Shown here: piece by piece, positions 51,406 through 59,622 of the stretch
Numbering within the stretch: position 1 is the first letter of the stretch
Layout: every line of letters starts with the position of its first letter
Assembly: GCF_014651635.1 (NCBI RefSeq)
Contig: NZ_BMXG01000019.1
Span: 1 to 64,000 of the forward strand
Direction: 5' to 3'
DNA from: Cerasicoccus arenae
Lineage (GTDB): Bacteria > Verrucomicrobiota > Verrucomicrobiia > Opitutales > Cerasicoccaceae
Length of the DNA stretch: 64,000 nt
Program-made: the position numbers and the translations under genes
Notes under the pieces: model-generated
The model's input: only the letters and a program-made list of their open reading frames with translations
Told to the model about the DNA's origin: nothing
Database searches by the model: none

Positions 51406-52449
51406 ATGCAGATCGCTTATCGCCTTTCGCAGATCCAAAGCCTCAGCGGTGCCGACCAACTGGATGGCGCATTTGAAGGCATGATTACTGGCATAGCCGC
51501 ACTGCGCGACGCTGAACCCGGCGATTTGTCATTCCTCGGCAACAAGAAATACACGCCTGAGGTCAAGGAGAGTCGCGCCAGCGTTATCCTCGTCCCAATC
51601 GAATACCAAGGCACACCCAAGGCAGGCCAATGCTTTGTCCGGGTGGGAAACCCATCCTTGGCCCTGGCCCGTATCTGCGGGGAATTGGAGTCTCAGCTCT
51701 GGCCTTGGCCCGAAGCCAACATCCACCCCAGCGCCGTCATTCACGAAACGGCTGAAATCGGTTTGGGGGCACATATCGGCCCCGGCTGCGTAATCGAAGC
51801 CGATGCGAAAATCGGCGACCGCAGTTGGCTGCAAGCCCAGGTTTTTGTCGGTCGCGGTGTTCTTATGGGCGAACGCTGCTGGCTACGGCCCAACGTAACT
51901 ATTTATGCCGATTGTATCCTCGGCGACCGCGTGCGCATCCATGCTGGGACTGTGATTGGCTCGGACGGATTTGGCTACGAAAGCCCTAGCGGCGTCCACG
52001 AAAAAGTACCACAGATTGGCAATGTCGTAATCGAAAATGACGTGGAAATCGGTGCCAACACCGCCATTGACCGCGCTAGATTCAGCAGCACTCGCATCGG
52101 CGAAGGCGCGAAGATCGACAACCTCGTCCAGATCGCGCACAACGTCCACATTGGCCCTCATTGCCTAATCGTTGCCCAAGCTGGCGTCTCTGGCAGCACG
52201 GTGCTGGAAAACCATGTTGTTGTGGCTGGCCAAGCCGGCATCACCGGACATCTGCGCTTGGCCGCCGGCACAATCGTAGGTGCTCAAGGTGGCATTCATT
52301 TTGATACCGAGCCAGGCAAATACTATCGTGGCAGCCCAGCACTGGAGGCCTCTCTGGCTAATCGTATCCACATCCTTTCCAAACGTCTGCCTGAGCTTTT
52401 CAAGCGATTGGAGAAGATCGAGGAATCTCTGCTGCCTTCTGCTCATTGA
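51406..52449 (+). CDS. lpxD: UDP-3-O-acylglucosamine N-acyltransferase LpxD
   Basis: A 347-residue acyltransferase that adds the N-linked hydroxy-acyl chain in lipid A synthesis. A UDP-binding N-terminal domain (about 1-100, DAEPGDLSFLGNKKYTPEVK) precedes a left-handed beta-helix of hexapeptide repeats (about 105-300: IHPSAVIHETAEIGLGAHIG; AKIGDRSWLQAQVFVGRGVL). The catalytic His is in IDNLVQIAHNVHIGPH. Acyl donor is acyl-carrier protein. Length matches. It is placed after skp as in many Gram-negatives, but here a terminator lies between them, so it needs its own promoter. Confidence 0.95.
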   Translation: MQIAYRLSQIQSLSGADQLDGAFEGMITGIAALRDAEPGDLSFLGNKKYTPEVKESRASVILVPIEYQGTPKAGQCFVRVGNPSLALARICGELESQLWPWPEANIHPSAVIHETAEIGLGAHIGPGCVIEADAKIGDRSWLQAQVFVGRGVLMGERCWLRPNVTIYADCILGDRVRIHAGTVIGSDGFGYESPSGVHEKVPQIGNVVIENDVEIGANTAIDRARFSSTRIGEGAKIDNLVQIAHNVHIGPHCLIVAQAGVSGSTVLENHVVVAGQAGITGHLRLAAGTIVGAQGGIHFDTEPGKYYRGSPALEASLANRIHILSKRLPELFKRLEKIEESLLPSAH

Positions 52450-52550
52450 GGCCAAGTAATCGAATTTCACTTCACGAAATAACCATAAACGTCACCTAAA
52501 CGTTGAATTCACTCGCCGCCACGCCACTTTTCCCTTTGGAAACCACCCGC

Positions 52551-53501
52551 ATGAAAGAACAGGAACTTAAAATCTTTACCGGAAACGCGAATCCCGAACT
52601 AGCCAAAGAAATTTGCCAGTATCTCGGCTGCCGACTTGGTGAGGCCACCGTGGAAGCCTTCCCAGATGGCGAAACGTTTGTTCGCATTGATGAGAACATT
52701 CGCGGTCGCGACGTGTTCCTGATTCAACCTACCTGTAATCCGGCCAACCAACACCTGATGGAACTGCTGATCATGGTCGACGCCGCCCGCCGCGCCTCAG
52801 CCAACCGCATCACTGTAGTTCTACCGTTTTTCGGCTACGCCCGCCAGGACCGCAAGGACCAGCCACGCGTGCCAATTACTGCCAAGCTCGTAGCCAACCT
52901 GATCGCAGCCGCTGGTGCTAATCGTGTCCTCACGATGGACCTGCACGCCCAGCAAATTCAGGGTTTCTTCGACCTACCAGTCGATCATCTTTACGCTTCA
53001 CCCGTCTTCTCCGACTACCTCCAAAAACTCAAGCTTGAGAGCGATCTTGTCGTTTACTCGCCTGATGTTGGCGGGATGAAGATGGCGGCTGCCTACGCTG
53101 CAATTTTAAAAACTCCTCTCGGATTCGTCGCCAAAAAGCGGGTTAGCGCCACCGAAGTCGAGGCGTTCAATCTCGTGGGCGATGTCGAGGGCAAAGATGT
53201 CCTCTTGATTGACGACATGACTGAAACCGCAGGCACGCTGACCGCCGCCGCCGAACTCCTCAAGGAGAACGGTGCGAAAAGCGTCCGTGCAGCCGTTACC
53301 CACGGTGTGCTCAATGAAAAGGGCTACAAGCGTCTCCAAAAGGGCGTTATTGACGAGTTGATCACCACGAATACCACGCCAGTTGACCCACGTGGCTTGC
53401 CCATCACCGTACTTTCTGTAGCCGAGCTACTCGGCAAGGCGATCATGCATATTCACTCCAACGAGAGCGTCTCCGGTCTGTTTGAAATCAAGGGATTCTG
53501 A
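52551..53501 (+). CDS. prs: Ribose-phosphate pyrophosphokinase
   Basis: A 316-residue cytoplasmic enzyme that makes PRPP from ribose 5-phosphate and ATP, supplying purine, pyrimidine, histidine and NAD synthesis. Motifs: EAFPDGETFVRIDENIRG, the flexible loop FFGYARQDRKDQPR, DLHAQQIQGFFDLPVDHLYA, and the PRPP-binding VLLIDDMTETAGTL. ATG 52551 is preferred over an upstream TTG (52503) because the family starts at this point (MKEQELKIFTGNANP). purD and rpiB, two enzymes of the same metabolic area, lie within 5 kb. Confidence 0.97.
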   Translation: MKEQELKIFTGNANPELAKEICQYLGCRLGEATVEAFPDGETFVRIDENIRGRDVFLIQPTCNPANQHLMELLIMVDAARRASANRITVVLPFFGYARQDRKDQPRVPITAKLVANLIAAAGANRVLTMDLHAQQIQGFFDLPVDHLYASPVFSDYLQKLKLESDLVVYSPDVGGMKMAAAYAAILKTPLGFVAKKRVSATEVEAFNLVGDVEGKDVLLIDDMTETAGTLTAAAELLKENGAKSVRAAVTHGVLNEKGYKRLQKGVIDELITTNTTPVDPRGLPITVLSVAELLGKAIMHIHSNESVSGLFEIKGF

Positions 53502-53565
53502 GCGAAAGCAGAAGCACCGATTTCAGCCAGAGCAGATTGACGCGGAGCACTAAGAGAATCAGAAA

Positions 53566-54672
53566 TTGTCTCCTCTTTACTTAGCTGCGAAACATCGACT
53601 GCGCTGGGTGCGTCAAAAGATCTCGCCCCCGGAAGTAGCTATCATTGGCAGCTATCACGGTGGCAACACTGGTGACATGGCTTTGGCCGGTGCCATCCAA
53701 CTGGCGCTTAAAGATACCTCCACCAAATACGGGTTGCAGTCACACTACAACCTAGGTGTGTGGCCAAAAGCTCCACGCGCAATCATTGGTGGAGGAGCAA
53801 TTGCTGATGAAAGCTTTTTAAGAAACTTGGCTGAACGCTATCGGGGCCAGTGGAAACGTGTGGCTATCTTAGGAGTCGGCTTCGTTGGAGATATCCAAAA
53901 GCCGGATATTCTACAGTTTCTTCGTGAAATTAGTGTGTTCAGCGTGCGCACCCACGACGCCAAACAAAAGTTTGAATCGATGACAGGCCAAACGATCGCT
54001 AACTGCGCATATGACTTGTCATTCGCGCACTTTGAAGAAAATGCCTACCGGAACACCTCCAATAACCATGAGCTGCCAATTGGGATAAATCTCGCTGAAG
54101 TGCAGTGCTCCTTGCTCAATAAGAGCGTTCAGATTGAGTCGGAATTCGTTGAAGCTTCCTCCGATGCACACCGCCGACAGGGTGAGCGAATATTCCAACA
54201 ATACCGGACTTATTTCCGAGCCATCGTTGCGCATTGGTTGGCGCAGGGAAAAAAAGTCACCCACATTCCCTTCACCGTAGGTGATGACACGATCGCCCGG
54301 CACATTCTGGAGGGAATGGATGTGACTTACCTGAAATTTCAGAACAAGCCAGCAAAAGTGCTGGCCCGTATAAGGAATGTTCAACGCTTTTACACGACCC
54401 GTTTCCATGCCCTTGCGTTCGGTATCATGTGCGGCGTCCCCGTCACACCTTACTGCTACGCGGCGAAATGCCGCAACCTCCTGCTTAATCTCGACATCAA
54501 GAACGAAATATTCCTCTCCCCCGAAAGGTTTATCGATAACCCCATTGAGCCTCTGATTACGAAAGCAATTTGCGAGAACGGTCTCATCGTGCCCGCTAAG
54601 CAGCTAACGCAAATCAAAACCAGCGTTCATAATCTAATTAGCTCAGCCTATAACCGCATTCAAGATGCGTGA
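53566..54672 (+). CDS. Polysaccharide pyruvyl transferase family protein
   Basis: A 368-residue protein of the CsaB/polysaccharide pyruvyl transferase family, which adds pyruvate ketals to surface sugars using phosphoenolpyruvate. Recognisable parts: GSYHGGNTGDMALAGAIQ at about 27-44, IIGGGAIADESFL, the Arg in FSVRTHDAKQKFE, and near the C-terminus TTRFHALAFGIMCGVPVTPY. TTG is the start, since no ATG is close and the family begins here. The GNAT gene starts 15 bases after its stop. It suggests a pyruvylated exopolysaccharide or cell-surface glycan, but no glycosyltransferase locus is in the window. Confidence 0.8.
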   Translation: MSPLYLAAKHRLRWVRQKISPPEVAIIGSYHGGNTGDMALAGAIQLALKDTSTKYGLQSHYNLGVWPKAPRAIIGGGAIADESFLRNLAERYRGQWKRVAILGVGFVGDIQKPDILQFLREISVFSVRTHDAKQKFESMTGQTIANCAYDLSFAHFEENAYRNTSNNHELPIGINLAEVQCSLLNKSVQIESEFVEASSDAHRRQGERIFQQYRTYFRAIVAHWLAQGKKVTHIPFTVGDDTIARHILEGMDVTYLKFQNKPAKVLARIRNVQRFYTTRFHALAFGIMCGVPVTPYCYAAKCRNLLLNLDIKNEIFLSPERFIDNPIEPLITKAICENGLIVPAKQLTQIKTSVHNLISSAYNRIQDA

Positions 54673-54687
54673 AACGATTGTAGCGAC

Positions 54688-55248
54688 ATGGCAAAATTCC
54701 CCCAGAGCTTAACTCTCAATACCAGCCGATGCCACTTGCGTATCGTCTCTCGGGAAGACGCACCGCACACAATGGCGGCCTCACGCTATCCCGGCTTTAA
54801 TGATGGCATGCTCTGGGAGCCACCGCAGTCCGAGGAAGAGCTGCTTCCCCATTATCTCGACTCGCTCAAAGCTTGGGATAGTGACCGGGCTTACGGATTC
54901 ACGATTGAGGACAAAGACGGTAAATTCATCGGCCGGTGCGCCATACGTCGTGAACAAACGGAAGGCATCTGGAACCTCGGATTTTGGACGCACCCCGAAC
55001 AGCAAGGACAAGGCTACATGACCGAGGCCGTCGCCGCCCTACTCCACTTCGGCTTTACCCGCCTAGGTGCCGCCCAGATCATCGCCAACCATGCGCTTTG
55101 GAATAAGGCCAGCGAGCGCGTGCTCCAGAAAAACGGGCTCCGTTTCCTCCGCTTCCTTCAGTTTGGATTTTTCAAGAACGGCCAATGGGTCGAAGAAAAC
55201 CAGCACGGCATTACGTTGGACGAATGGCAAATGCGTCAGACCAGTTAA
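54688..55248 (+). CDS. GNAT-family N-acetyltransferase, RimJ/RimL-like
   Basis: A 186-residue acetyltransferase. The acetyl-CoA-binding core is TEGIWNLGFWTHPEQQGQGY (about 91-110), containing the Q/R-x-x-G-x-G/A-like loop QQGQGY, followed by MTEAVAALLHFGFTRLGAAQ and ANHALWNKASERVLQKNGLR, all typical of the RimJ/RimL branch that acetylates N-termini or small amines. Size is normal. It is between the pyruvyl transferase and the zinc-ribbon protein with gaps of 15 and 5 bases, so the three are probably one transcript. The substrate is unknown. Confidence 0.85.
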   Translation: MAKFPQSLTLNTSRCHLRIVSREDAPHTMAASRYPGFNDGMLWEPPQSEEELLPHYLDSLKAWDSDRAYGFTIEDKDGKFIGRCAIRREQTEGIWNLGFWTHPEQQGQGYMTEAVAALLHFGFTRLGAAQIIANHALWNKASERVLQKNGLRFLRFLQFGFFKNGQWVEENQHGITLDEWQMRQTS

Positions 55249-55253
55249 TCATC

Positions 55254-55694
55254 ATGCGATCCAATCCCAACCAACATAGCAGATCACTCTATTGTCCGAT
55301 TGATGGCCATGTGTTGGCGACTCGTGCTGGCGGTGGCGTTGACTACCATTCATGTGAGAAATGCTCCGGCATTTGGGTGCCTGGCTATACATTAGAACGA
55401 GTTTTTCAAGATCCGCATTTCGACTTCACATCTAAGCCACCAGTAAATGCCCCAGTCCGTCAATGTGCTGGCTGTCAAATACCTCTTCAGGCCATTGAGT
55501 ATTATGGCGTCGTCATCGATCACTGCCGCCATTGCAAAGGCGTCTGGCTGGATAAAGGCGAGATGAGAAAACTCCGTTCAGTCATCAACCAGAAAGTCAC
55601 ACCTCGAGAAGCCAGACAAAGTCCCAGCGCATGGGAACAAGCCATCGGCAGTCTGGATATTCTAGAAGTTTTTGCGGCAATCTTCGACTGGTAG
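55254..55694 (+). CDS. Double zinc-ribbon (zf-TFIIB) protein
   Basis: A 146-residue protein with two TFIIB-like zinc ribbons: C-P-x-x-G at residues 14-18 with CEKCSGIWVPG, and CAGCQIPL with CRHCKGVWLDKGE. Each provides two Cys pairs for a zinc ion; the G-x-W-L-D-x-G-E ending is the hallmark of this domain. The C-terminus (about 110-146) is acidic-helical. Molecular function is unknown; such proteins may bind nucleic acid or other proteins. ATG 55254 follows the GNAT stop by 5 bases; an upstream in-frame start inside the GNAT gene is less likely. Confidence 0.82.
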   Translation: MRSNPNQHSRSLYCPIDGHVLATRAGGGVDYHSCEKCSGIWVPGYTLERVFQDPHFDFTSKPPVNAPVRQCAGCQIPLQAIEYYGVVIDHCRHCKGVWLDKGEMRKLRSVINQKVTPREARQSPSAWEQAIGSLDILEVFAAIFDW

Positions 55695-55753
55695 GAAATT
55701 TCAGACCGCATTCCATGGTTGCACGAAGCCGGACCGATGGTTTTCTTCTGCCC

Positions 55754-57031
55754 ATGAAAGTATTGGTCATTGGATCCGGCGGCCGCGAGCACTCGCTGGT
55801 CATCGCTTGCCGTAAAAGCCCGTTAGTGGACGAAATCATTGCTGCTCCGGGCAATGGTGGTATGGCGATGGACGCCCAGTGCCGCCCTCTAGACGTCAAC
55901 GACTCAGACGCCATTGTCGCTTTAGCCCACGAAGTGGCAGCCGATTTAGTCATTGTCGGCCCCGAAGCCCCCTTGGCCGTGGGGGCAGCAGATGCCCTGC
56001 GCGCCGCTGGTTTTGATACCTATGGCCCCGGCCTCGATGGTGCCCGTCTCGAAGCCAGCAAGAACTTTACTAAGAAGTTTCTAATTGATAATCAAATCCC
56101 AACAGCGTGGGGCGAGAAGTTCACCGACTTCGCGCTAGCGGTCGATTATCTGCGCCGCTCGGAATATCCACTGGTCATCAAAGCAGACGGCTTGGCCGCG
56201 GGCAAAGGCGTCCTCATCTGCCAGACCTTCGAAGAAGCTGAGCGCGGCGCACAGGAAATGCTCGTCAAGAATGCCTTTGGCGAAGCAGGCCAAGAAATCT
56301 TGATCGAAGAATTTATGGACGGCGAGGAGGCTTCGATCATGCTCATGGTCAGCGGCGAAGACTACATTATGCTGCCTGCCAGCCAGGACCATAAACGCGC
56401 TGGCGAAGGTGACACGGGCCTGAATACCGGCGGTATGGGTGCCTACGCCCCCGCAGCCGTTGTCAACAACACCGTTGAAAAGAAGGTCCGCGAGGAAATT
56501 ATCATCCCTACACTCCGTGCACTTAAAAAGGACGGCATTGACTACCGTGGCACGCTCTACGTGGGCATTATGGTGATGCCAGACGGTCAACCCAAGGTGG
56601 TCGAGTTCAACGTCCGCTTTGGGGACCCTGAGTGCCAGATATTACTCCCTCTGCTAGAGCAAGATCCCGTGCAATTGATCCTCGATTGTGCCCGCGGCGA
56701 GCTGAAACCCGAAACCGTGCGCGTGAAGGATGAATACGCGATGATCGTCGTCATGGCCGCAGGCGGTTATCCGGACGCCTACCGCAAGGGTGACGTCATT
56801 TCCTTTCCTGCCCAACTTCCAGACAACGTTTCAATCGTTCACGCAGGCACCAAGCGCACAGATGCGGGTGAGATTGTCACCGCTGGAGGACGTGTCCTCG
56901 GCGTTGTGGCGACTGGTAACACCCTGAAAGCCGCGCAAGATGAAGCCTACTCAATCGTTCGAATGATTAGCTGGGCCGATGCCTATTTCCGCCGTGACAT
57001 TGGCTGGCGTCAATTAGAGCGCGAAAGCTGA
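55754..57031 (+). CDS. purD: Phosphoribosylamine-glycine ligase
   Basis: A 425-residue ATP-grasp enzyme, the second step of de novo purine synthesis. The N-domain starts MKVLVIGSGGREHSLV, the ATP-grasp region has LVIKADGLAAGKGVLICQTF and EEASIMLMVSGEDYIML, and the metal-binding NVRFGDPECQ lies at about residue 291. The terminal domain includes IVHAGTKRTDAGEIVTAGGR. ATG 55754 is chosen because this is where the family begins; in-frame sequence upstream runs back to 55631 but overlaps the zinc-ribbon gene. Length is standard. Confidence 0.96.
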   Translation: MKVLVIGSGGREHSLVIACRKSPLVDEIIAAPGNGGMAMDAQCRPLDVNDSDAIVALAHEVAADLVIVGPEAPLAVGAADALRAAGFDTYGPGLDGARLEASKNFTKKFLIDNQIPTAWGEKFTDFALAVDYLRRSEYPLVIKADGLAAGKGVLICQTFEEAERGAQEMLVKNAFGEAGQEILIEEFMDGEEASIMLMVSGEDYIMLPASQDHKRAGEGDTGLNTGGMGAYAPAAVVNNTVEKKVREEIIIPTLRALKKDGIDYRGTLYVGIMVMPDGQPKVVEFNVRFGDPECQILLPLLEQDPVQLILDCARGELKPETVRVKDEYAMIVVMAAGGYPDAYRKGDVISFPAQLPDNVSIVHAGTKRTDAGEIVTAGGRVLGVVATGNTLKAAQDEAYSIVRMISWADAYFRRDIGWRQLERES

Positions 57032-57077
57032 AATTCTCCGTTTTTTCGTGCAAGGATTCCCACCTGTGCTATAAGCA

Positions 57078-57587
57078 ATGGATACTATGCCTAAGCGGGA
57101 TCACATCATCGTCGTTTGCACCGCCAACATCTGTCGTAGCCCGATGGGTGAGCGCATGTTGGCGCACGGTCTGGCGGCGGAGCCCCCCCCCCTCGACCGC
57201 CTCAAAGTCGTCTCCGCCGGTATTTCGGCCTATGACGGGGACCCAGCTTCCGTTAATTCCGTCCGCGCACTCAAATCCGTCGGCCTGAATCTTAGCGACC
57301 ACAAGAGCCAACAGATTAGCCAGGAACTGCTCGACAAGGCCTTTGCCATATTCTGCATGACACAGACCCACCGCACGCTGATTGAAGTCCATTTCGACCA
57401 CGTGCCCCGTCATCTATATCTCTTCCGCGAACTGATGTCTGGCGATGCTGGCATCGAGATCCCCGATCCATTTGGACGCGAACTCCGCGAATATGAGGCC
57501 TGCCGTGACTCCATGGTCGAAGCCATCCCCAGCCTCCTAAACTTTCTCCGCGAACACTATCCGCAATACGCGCAAAGCTCATCATGA
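57078..57587 (+). CDS. Low-molecular-weight protein phosphatase (arginine/tyrosine type)
   Basis: A 169-residue phosphatase with the P-loop CTANICR (Cys14 to Arg20) and the acid loop in IPDPFGRELREYE. This layout matches YwlE/Wzb-type enzymes: the Thr after the catalytic Cys (C-T-A-N) is seen in YwlE protein-arginine phosphatases, while Wzb-type tyrosine phosphatases commonly have Val or Ile there. The final codons overlap rpiB by four bases (ATGA), as found in Gram-positive and other genomes where ywlE precedes rpiB/ywlF, supporting a YwlE-like identity. A C10 run (57183-57192), encoding Pro-Pro-Pro at about residue 37, could shift the frame and end the protein early. Confidence 0.85.
   Translation: MDTMPKRDHIIVVCTANICRSPMGERMLAHGLAAEPPPLDRLKVVSAGISAYDGDPASVNSVRALKSVGLNLSDHKSQQISQELLDKAFAIFCMTQTHRTLIEVHFDHVPRHLYLFRELMSGDAGIEIPDPFGRELREYEACRDSMVEAIPSLLNFLREHYPQYAQSSS
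57183..57192. repeat. C10 homopolymer within phosphatase gene
   Basis: Ten C in the coding strand of the low-molecular-weight phosphatase gene, encoding the Pro run of AAEPPPLDR. Confidence 0.9.
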
Positions 57588-58027
57588 AAATCGCCATTGG
57601 TTCTGATCACGGCGGCGTCGATCTTAAAGACGCCCTTGTTTCCTCACTTCAAGAAGAAGGCCATGAGGTCATTGACCGTGGCACGCATGGCCACGAGAGT
57701 GTCGACTATCCGGACTACGGCGAAGCCGTCGCCAACGATGTTGCCTCACAGACGGCGGACTTCGGCGTGCTCATTTGCACGACCGGTATTGGCATCAGCA
57801 TCAGTGCAAATAAGGTCCATGGCATCCGTGCCGCCGTCTGCCATAACGAAGACGCCGCAGAGTTCTGCCGTCGCCACAACAACGCCAATATCATTTGCTT
57901 CGGCCAGAAATACGACACGCCTTACATGGCCGCCAAAATGACCCGAATTTTCGTTGAAACCGCCTTCGACGGCGGTCGTCACGAACGTCGTATCGACAAG
58001 ATCAGCGCCATCGAAGCCAAGCGATAG
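57584..58027 (+). CDS. rpiB: Ribose-5-phosphate isomerase B
   Basis: A 147-residue cytoplasmic isomerase interconverting ribose 5-phosphate and ribulose 5-phosphate. Signature blocks: IGSDHGGVDLKDAL (5-18), DYPDYGEAVANDV, and ICTTGIGISISANK, where Cys65 is the catalytic base; the phosphate-binding DGGRHERRIDKI lies at the C-terminus. It overlaps the phosphatase gene by four bases, so translation is coupled. A C9 run starts immediately after the stop. Confidence 0.95.
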   Translation: MKIAIGSDHGGVDLKDALVSSLQEEGHEVIDRGTHGHESVDYPDYGEAVANDVASQTADFGVLICTTGIGISISANKVHGIRAAVCHNEDAAEFCRRHNNANIICFGQKYDTPYMAAKMTRIFVETAFDGGRHERRIDKISAIEAKR

Positions 58028-58036
58028 CCCCCCCCC
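58028..58036. repeat. C9 homopolymer directly after rpiB
   Basis: Nine C begin at the base after the rpiB stop codon, in the 22-base gap before the convergent hydrolase gene's end. No hairpin is attached. Confidence 0.9.
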
Positions 58037-58049
58037 TCATGCCTAGTTT

Positions 58050-59492
58050 TCAATAGCTGAAGTCAGTGTAGGGATGGAAAAATCCGGCATTATCCGGATC
58101 GTCAATTGGTGGCGCGATTGGCAGGTAATCGAGGGTGAAAAATCGGCGATCGTCCGGGCCTAGTGTCGCATCCATGAAAATGTCGCCACCGTCTCCGTCA
58201 AAGTCCGATCCCAAGTCAAACCAGCTGGTCAGGTTGTCGCTATAGCGCCACTGATAGTTCAGGCGTGCGTTAGTTACAACCCCAAGGTCGACATCACCCG
58301 GGGCCACATCAGGAGCCAACGCCGTTATTGGTGCTGGTTTCAGGCAATATTCCAGCCACTTGAGGACTTCTTCGCGGCACAAACGCTTGGCCTTCTGGTC
58401 GGGTGACTCGTTAATTGTGTTCCAGTCGATCTGATCGGCCAGAGTGACCAAGTCGAATGAATGCTCCACAAGATCGAGGATGAAATGGTGCTGGAGCGGG
58501 TCTGGCACGCCAAGTGCCGCCGCTTGCAGGCTGGATGAGAGCGCTTGCTTCATTGGATACAGGCTCCCCGTCATAGGGGCAACGTTGGGGTTGGCCACAC
58601 CCAGCAATGAGTCCTCCGTGCCATGAAAGAGCAGCACCTTCATTCGCCGATCAAGCATGTAACGACCTGCAGCAACCGAGCTGGCCTGCCCATGGTAACC
58701 ATAATGTGAACCGCCGCCGTAAAAGAACGCGCCAAACTTCGGGAAAGGCAGATTATCAGGGATACGCACCGGGCTGGGGACCGATTTTTTCGTCGAAACT
58801 TGCACATTGTTAACCAAGTCCGTGTAGGATACCTCGTAGTTGCCTAGGTCCACGGACAAGTCCAAGACAGCGTTCATCCCCGTCTGTGCCCCCTGAGAGA
58901 AACCCATCAGCGCGATGTTGTCGCTGTCCACATCCGTGCGGCCTGCGAGATAGGTCAACGCCGCAATCACATCCTTAGGCCGCTCGTAATTTGGCGAGCA
59001 TAGATCGTCATCGATCAGAGGATCGTAATGCGGTCGGCGGCCATTGAAATTAGCGGCAATGCCACGCGGGTTATAGCTGTCAGGAAAAAGTGCAATATAG
59101 CCCAGATCAGCCAATATCTCGCCCCACTGCTCAAACTGCGATATAGGGCCATTAGCGATCAGATCGTTGGACCACAAACCGCCCGAACCGTGTAGGATGA
59201 CCACCGTGGGGAACGGCCCTTCGCCGAAGACATTGATGTCCGGCACGTAGATTTGACCAGCCAAAGTTAGCCGGGCCGGGTCGACCGGATAGCCCGGCAA
59301 GGCAACGAGCTGGGCGGTAGGCGCGGGAATCGGGGCCGGCTCGAGCGCGTCAGGCAGGTCAAAGTAAACGATTTCCGTCGTAAAAGCTGCCGTTACGGGC
59401 TGCACTACCAGTAGTAAACCGAGCAATGCGGACTGGTTTATACGCTTTGCCAAAGCGTCTTGGAAAAATCGGCGGGAGAGGATGGCTGTCAT
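58050..59492 (-). CDS. Secreted dienelactone-hydrolase-type alpha/beta hydrolase
   Basis: About 480 residues. The N-terminus (MTAILSRRFFQDALAKRINQ, then a hydrophobic stretch ALLGLLLVVQPVTAAF) is a signal peptide with a long basic front. The hydrolase core has the oxyanion motif VVILHGSGGLWSNDL and the nucleophile elbow GFSQGAQTG; the His is expected in the C-terminal third (HHFILDLVEHSFDLVTL). The last 90 residues (WRYSDNLTSWFDLGSDFDGD and after) look like a separate beta domain, of a kind used by Verrucomicrobiota in secreted proteins. The frame extends to a TTG at 59564, but ATG 59492 fits the signal peptide. The substrate is not predictable. Confidence 0.75.
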   Translation of the reverse strand: MTAILSRRFFQDALAKRINQSALLGLLLVVQPVTAAFTTEIVYFDLPDALEPAPIPAPTAQLVALPGYPVDPARLTLAGQIYVPDINVFGEGPFPTVVILHGSGGLWSNDLIANGPISQFEQWGEILADLGYIALFPDSYNPRGIAANFNGRRPHYDPLIDDDLCSPNYERPKDVIAALTYLAGRTDVDSDNIALMGFSQGAQTGMNAVLDLSVDLGNYEVSYTDLVNNVQVSTKKSVPSPVRIPDNLPFPKFGAFFYGGGSHYGYHGQASSVAAGRYMLDRRMKVLLFHGTEDSLLGVANPNVAPMTGSLYPMKQALSSSLQAAALGVPDPLQHHFILDLVEHSFDLVTLADQIDWNTINESPDQKAKRLCREEVLKWLEYCLKPAPITALAPDVAPGDVDLGVVTNARLNYQWRYSDNLTSWFDLGSDFDGDGGDIFMDATLGPDDRRFFTLDYLPIAPPIDDPDNAGFFHPYTDFSY

Positions 59493-59622
59493 TTTCGGGT
59501 AATGAAAACCGAAAAATATAGCCCAAATCATCAACCCCGACAATCTCAACCAGAGCACCCGCAACGTTTACCGATTCCTTTACATCGTTCGGAAACGTCC
59601 AATCACTGATGCTGGCAAGGTC

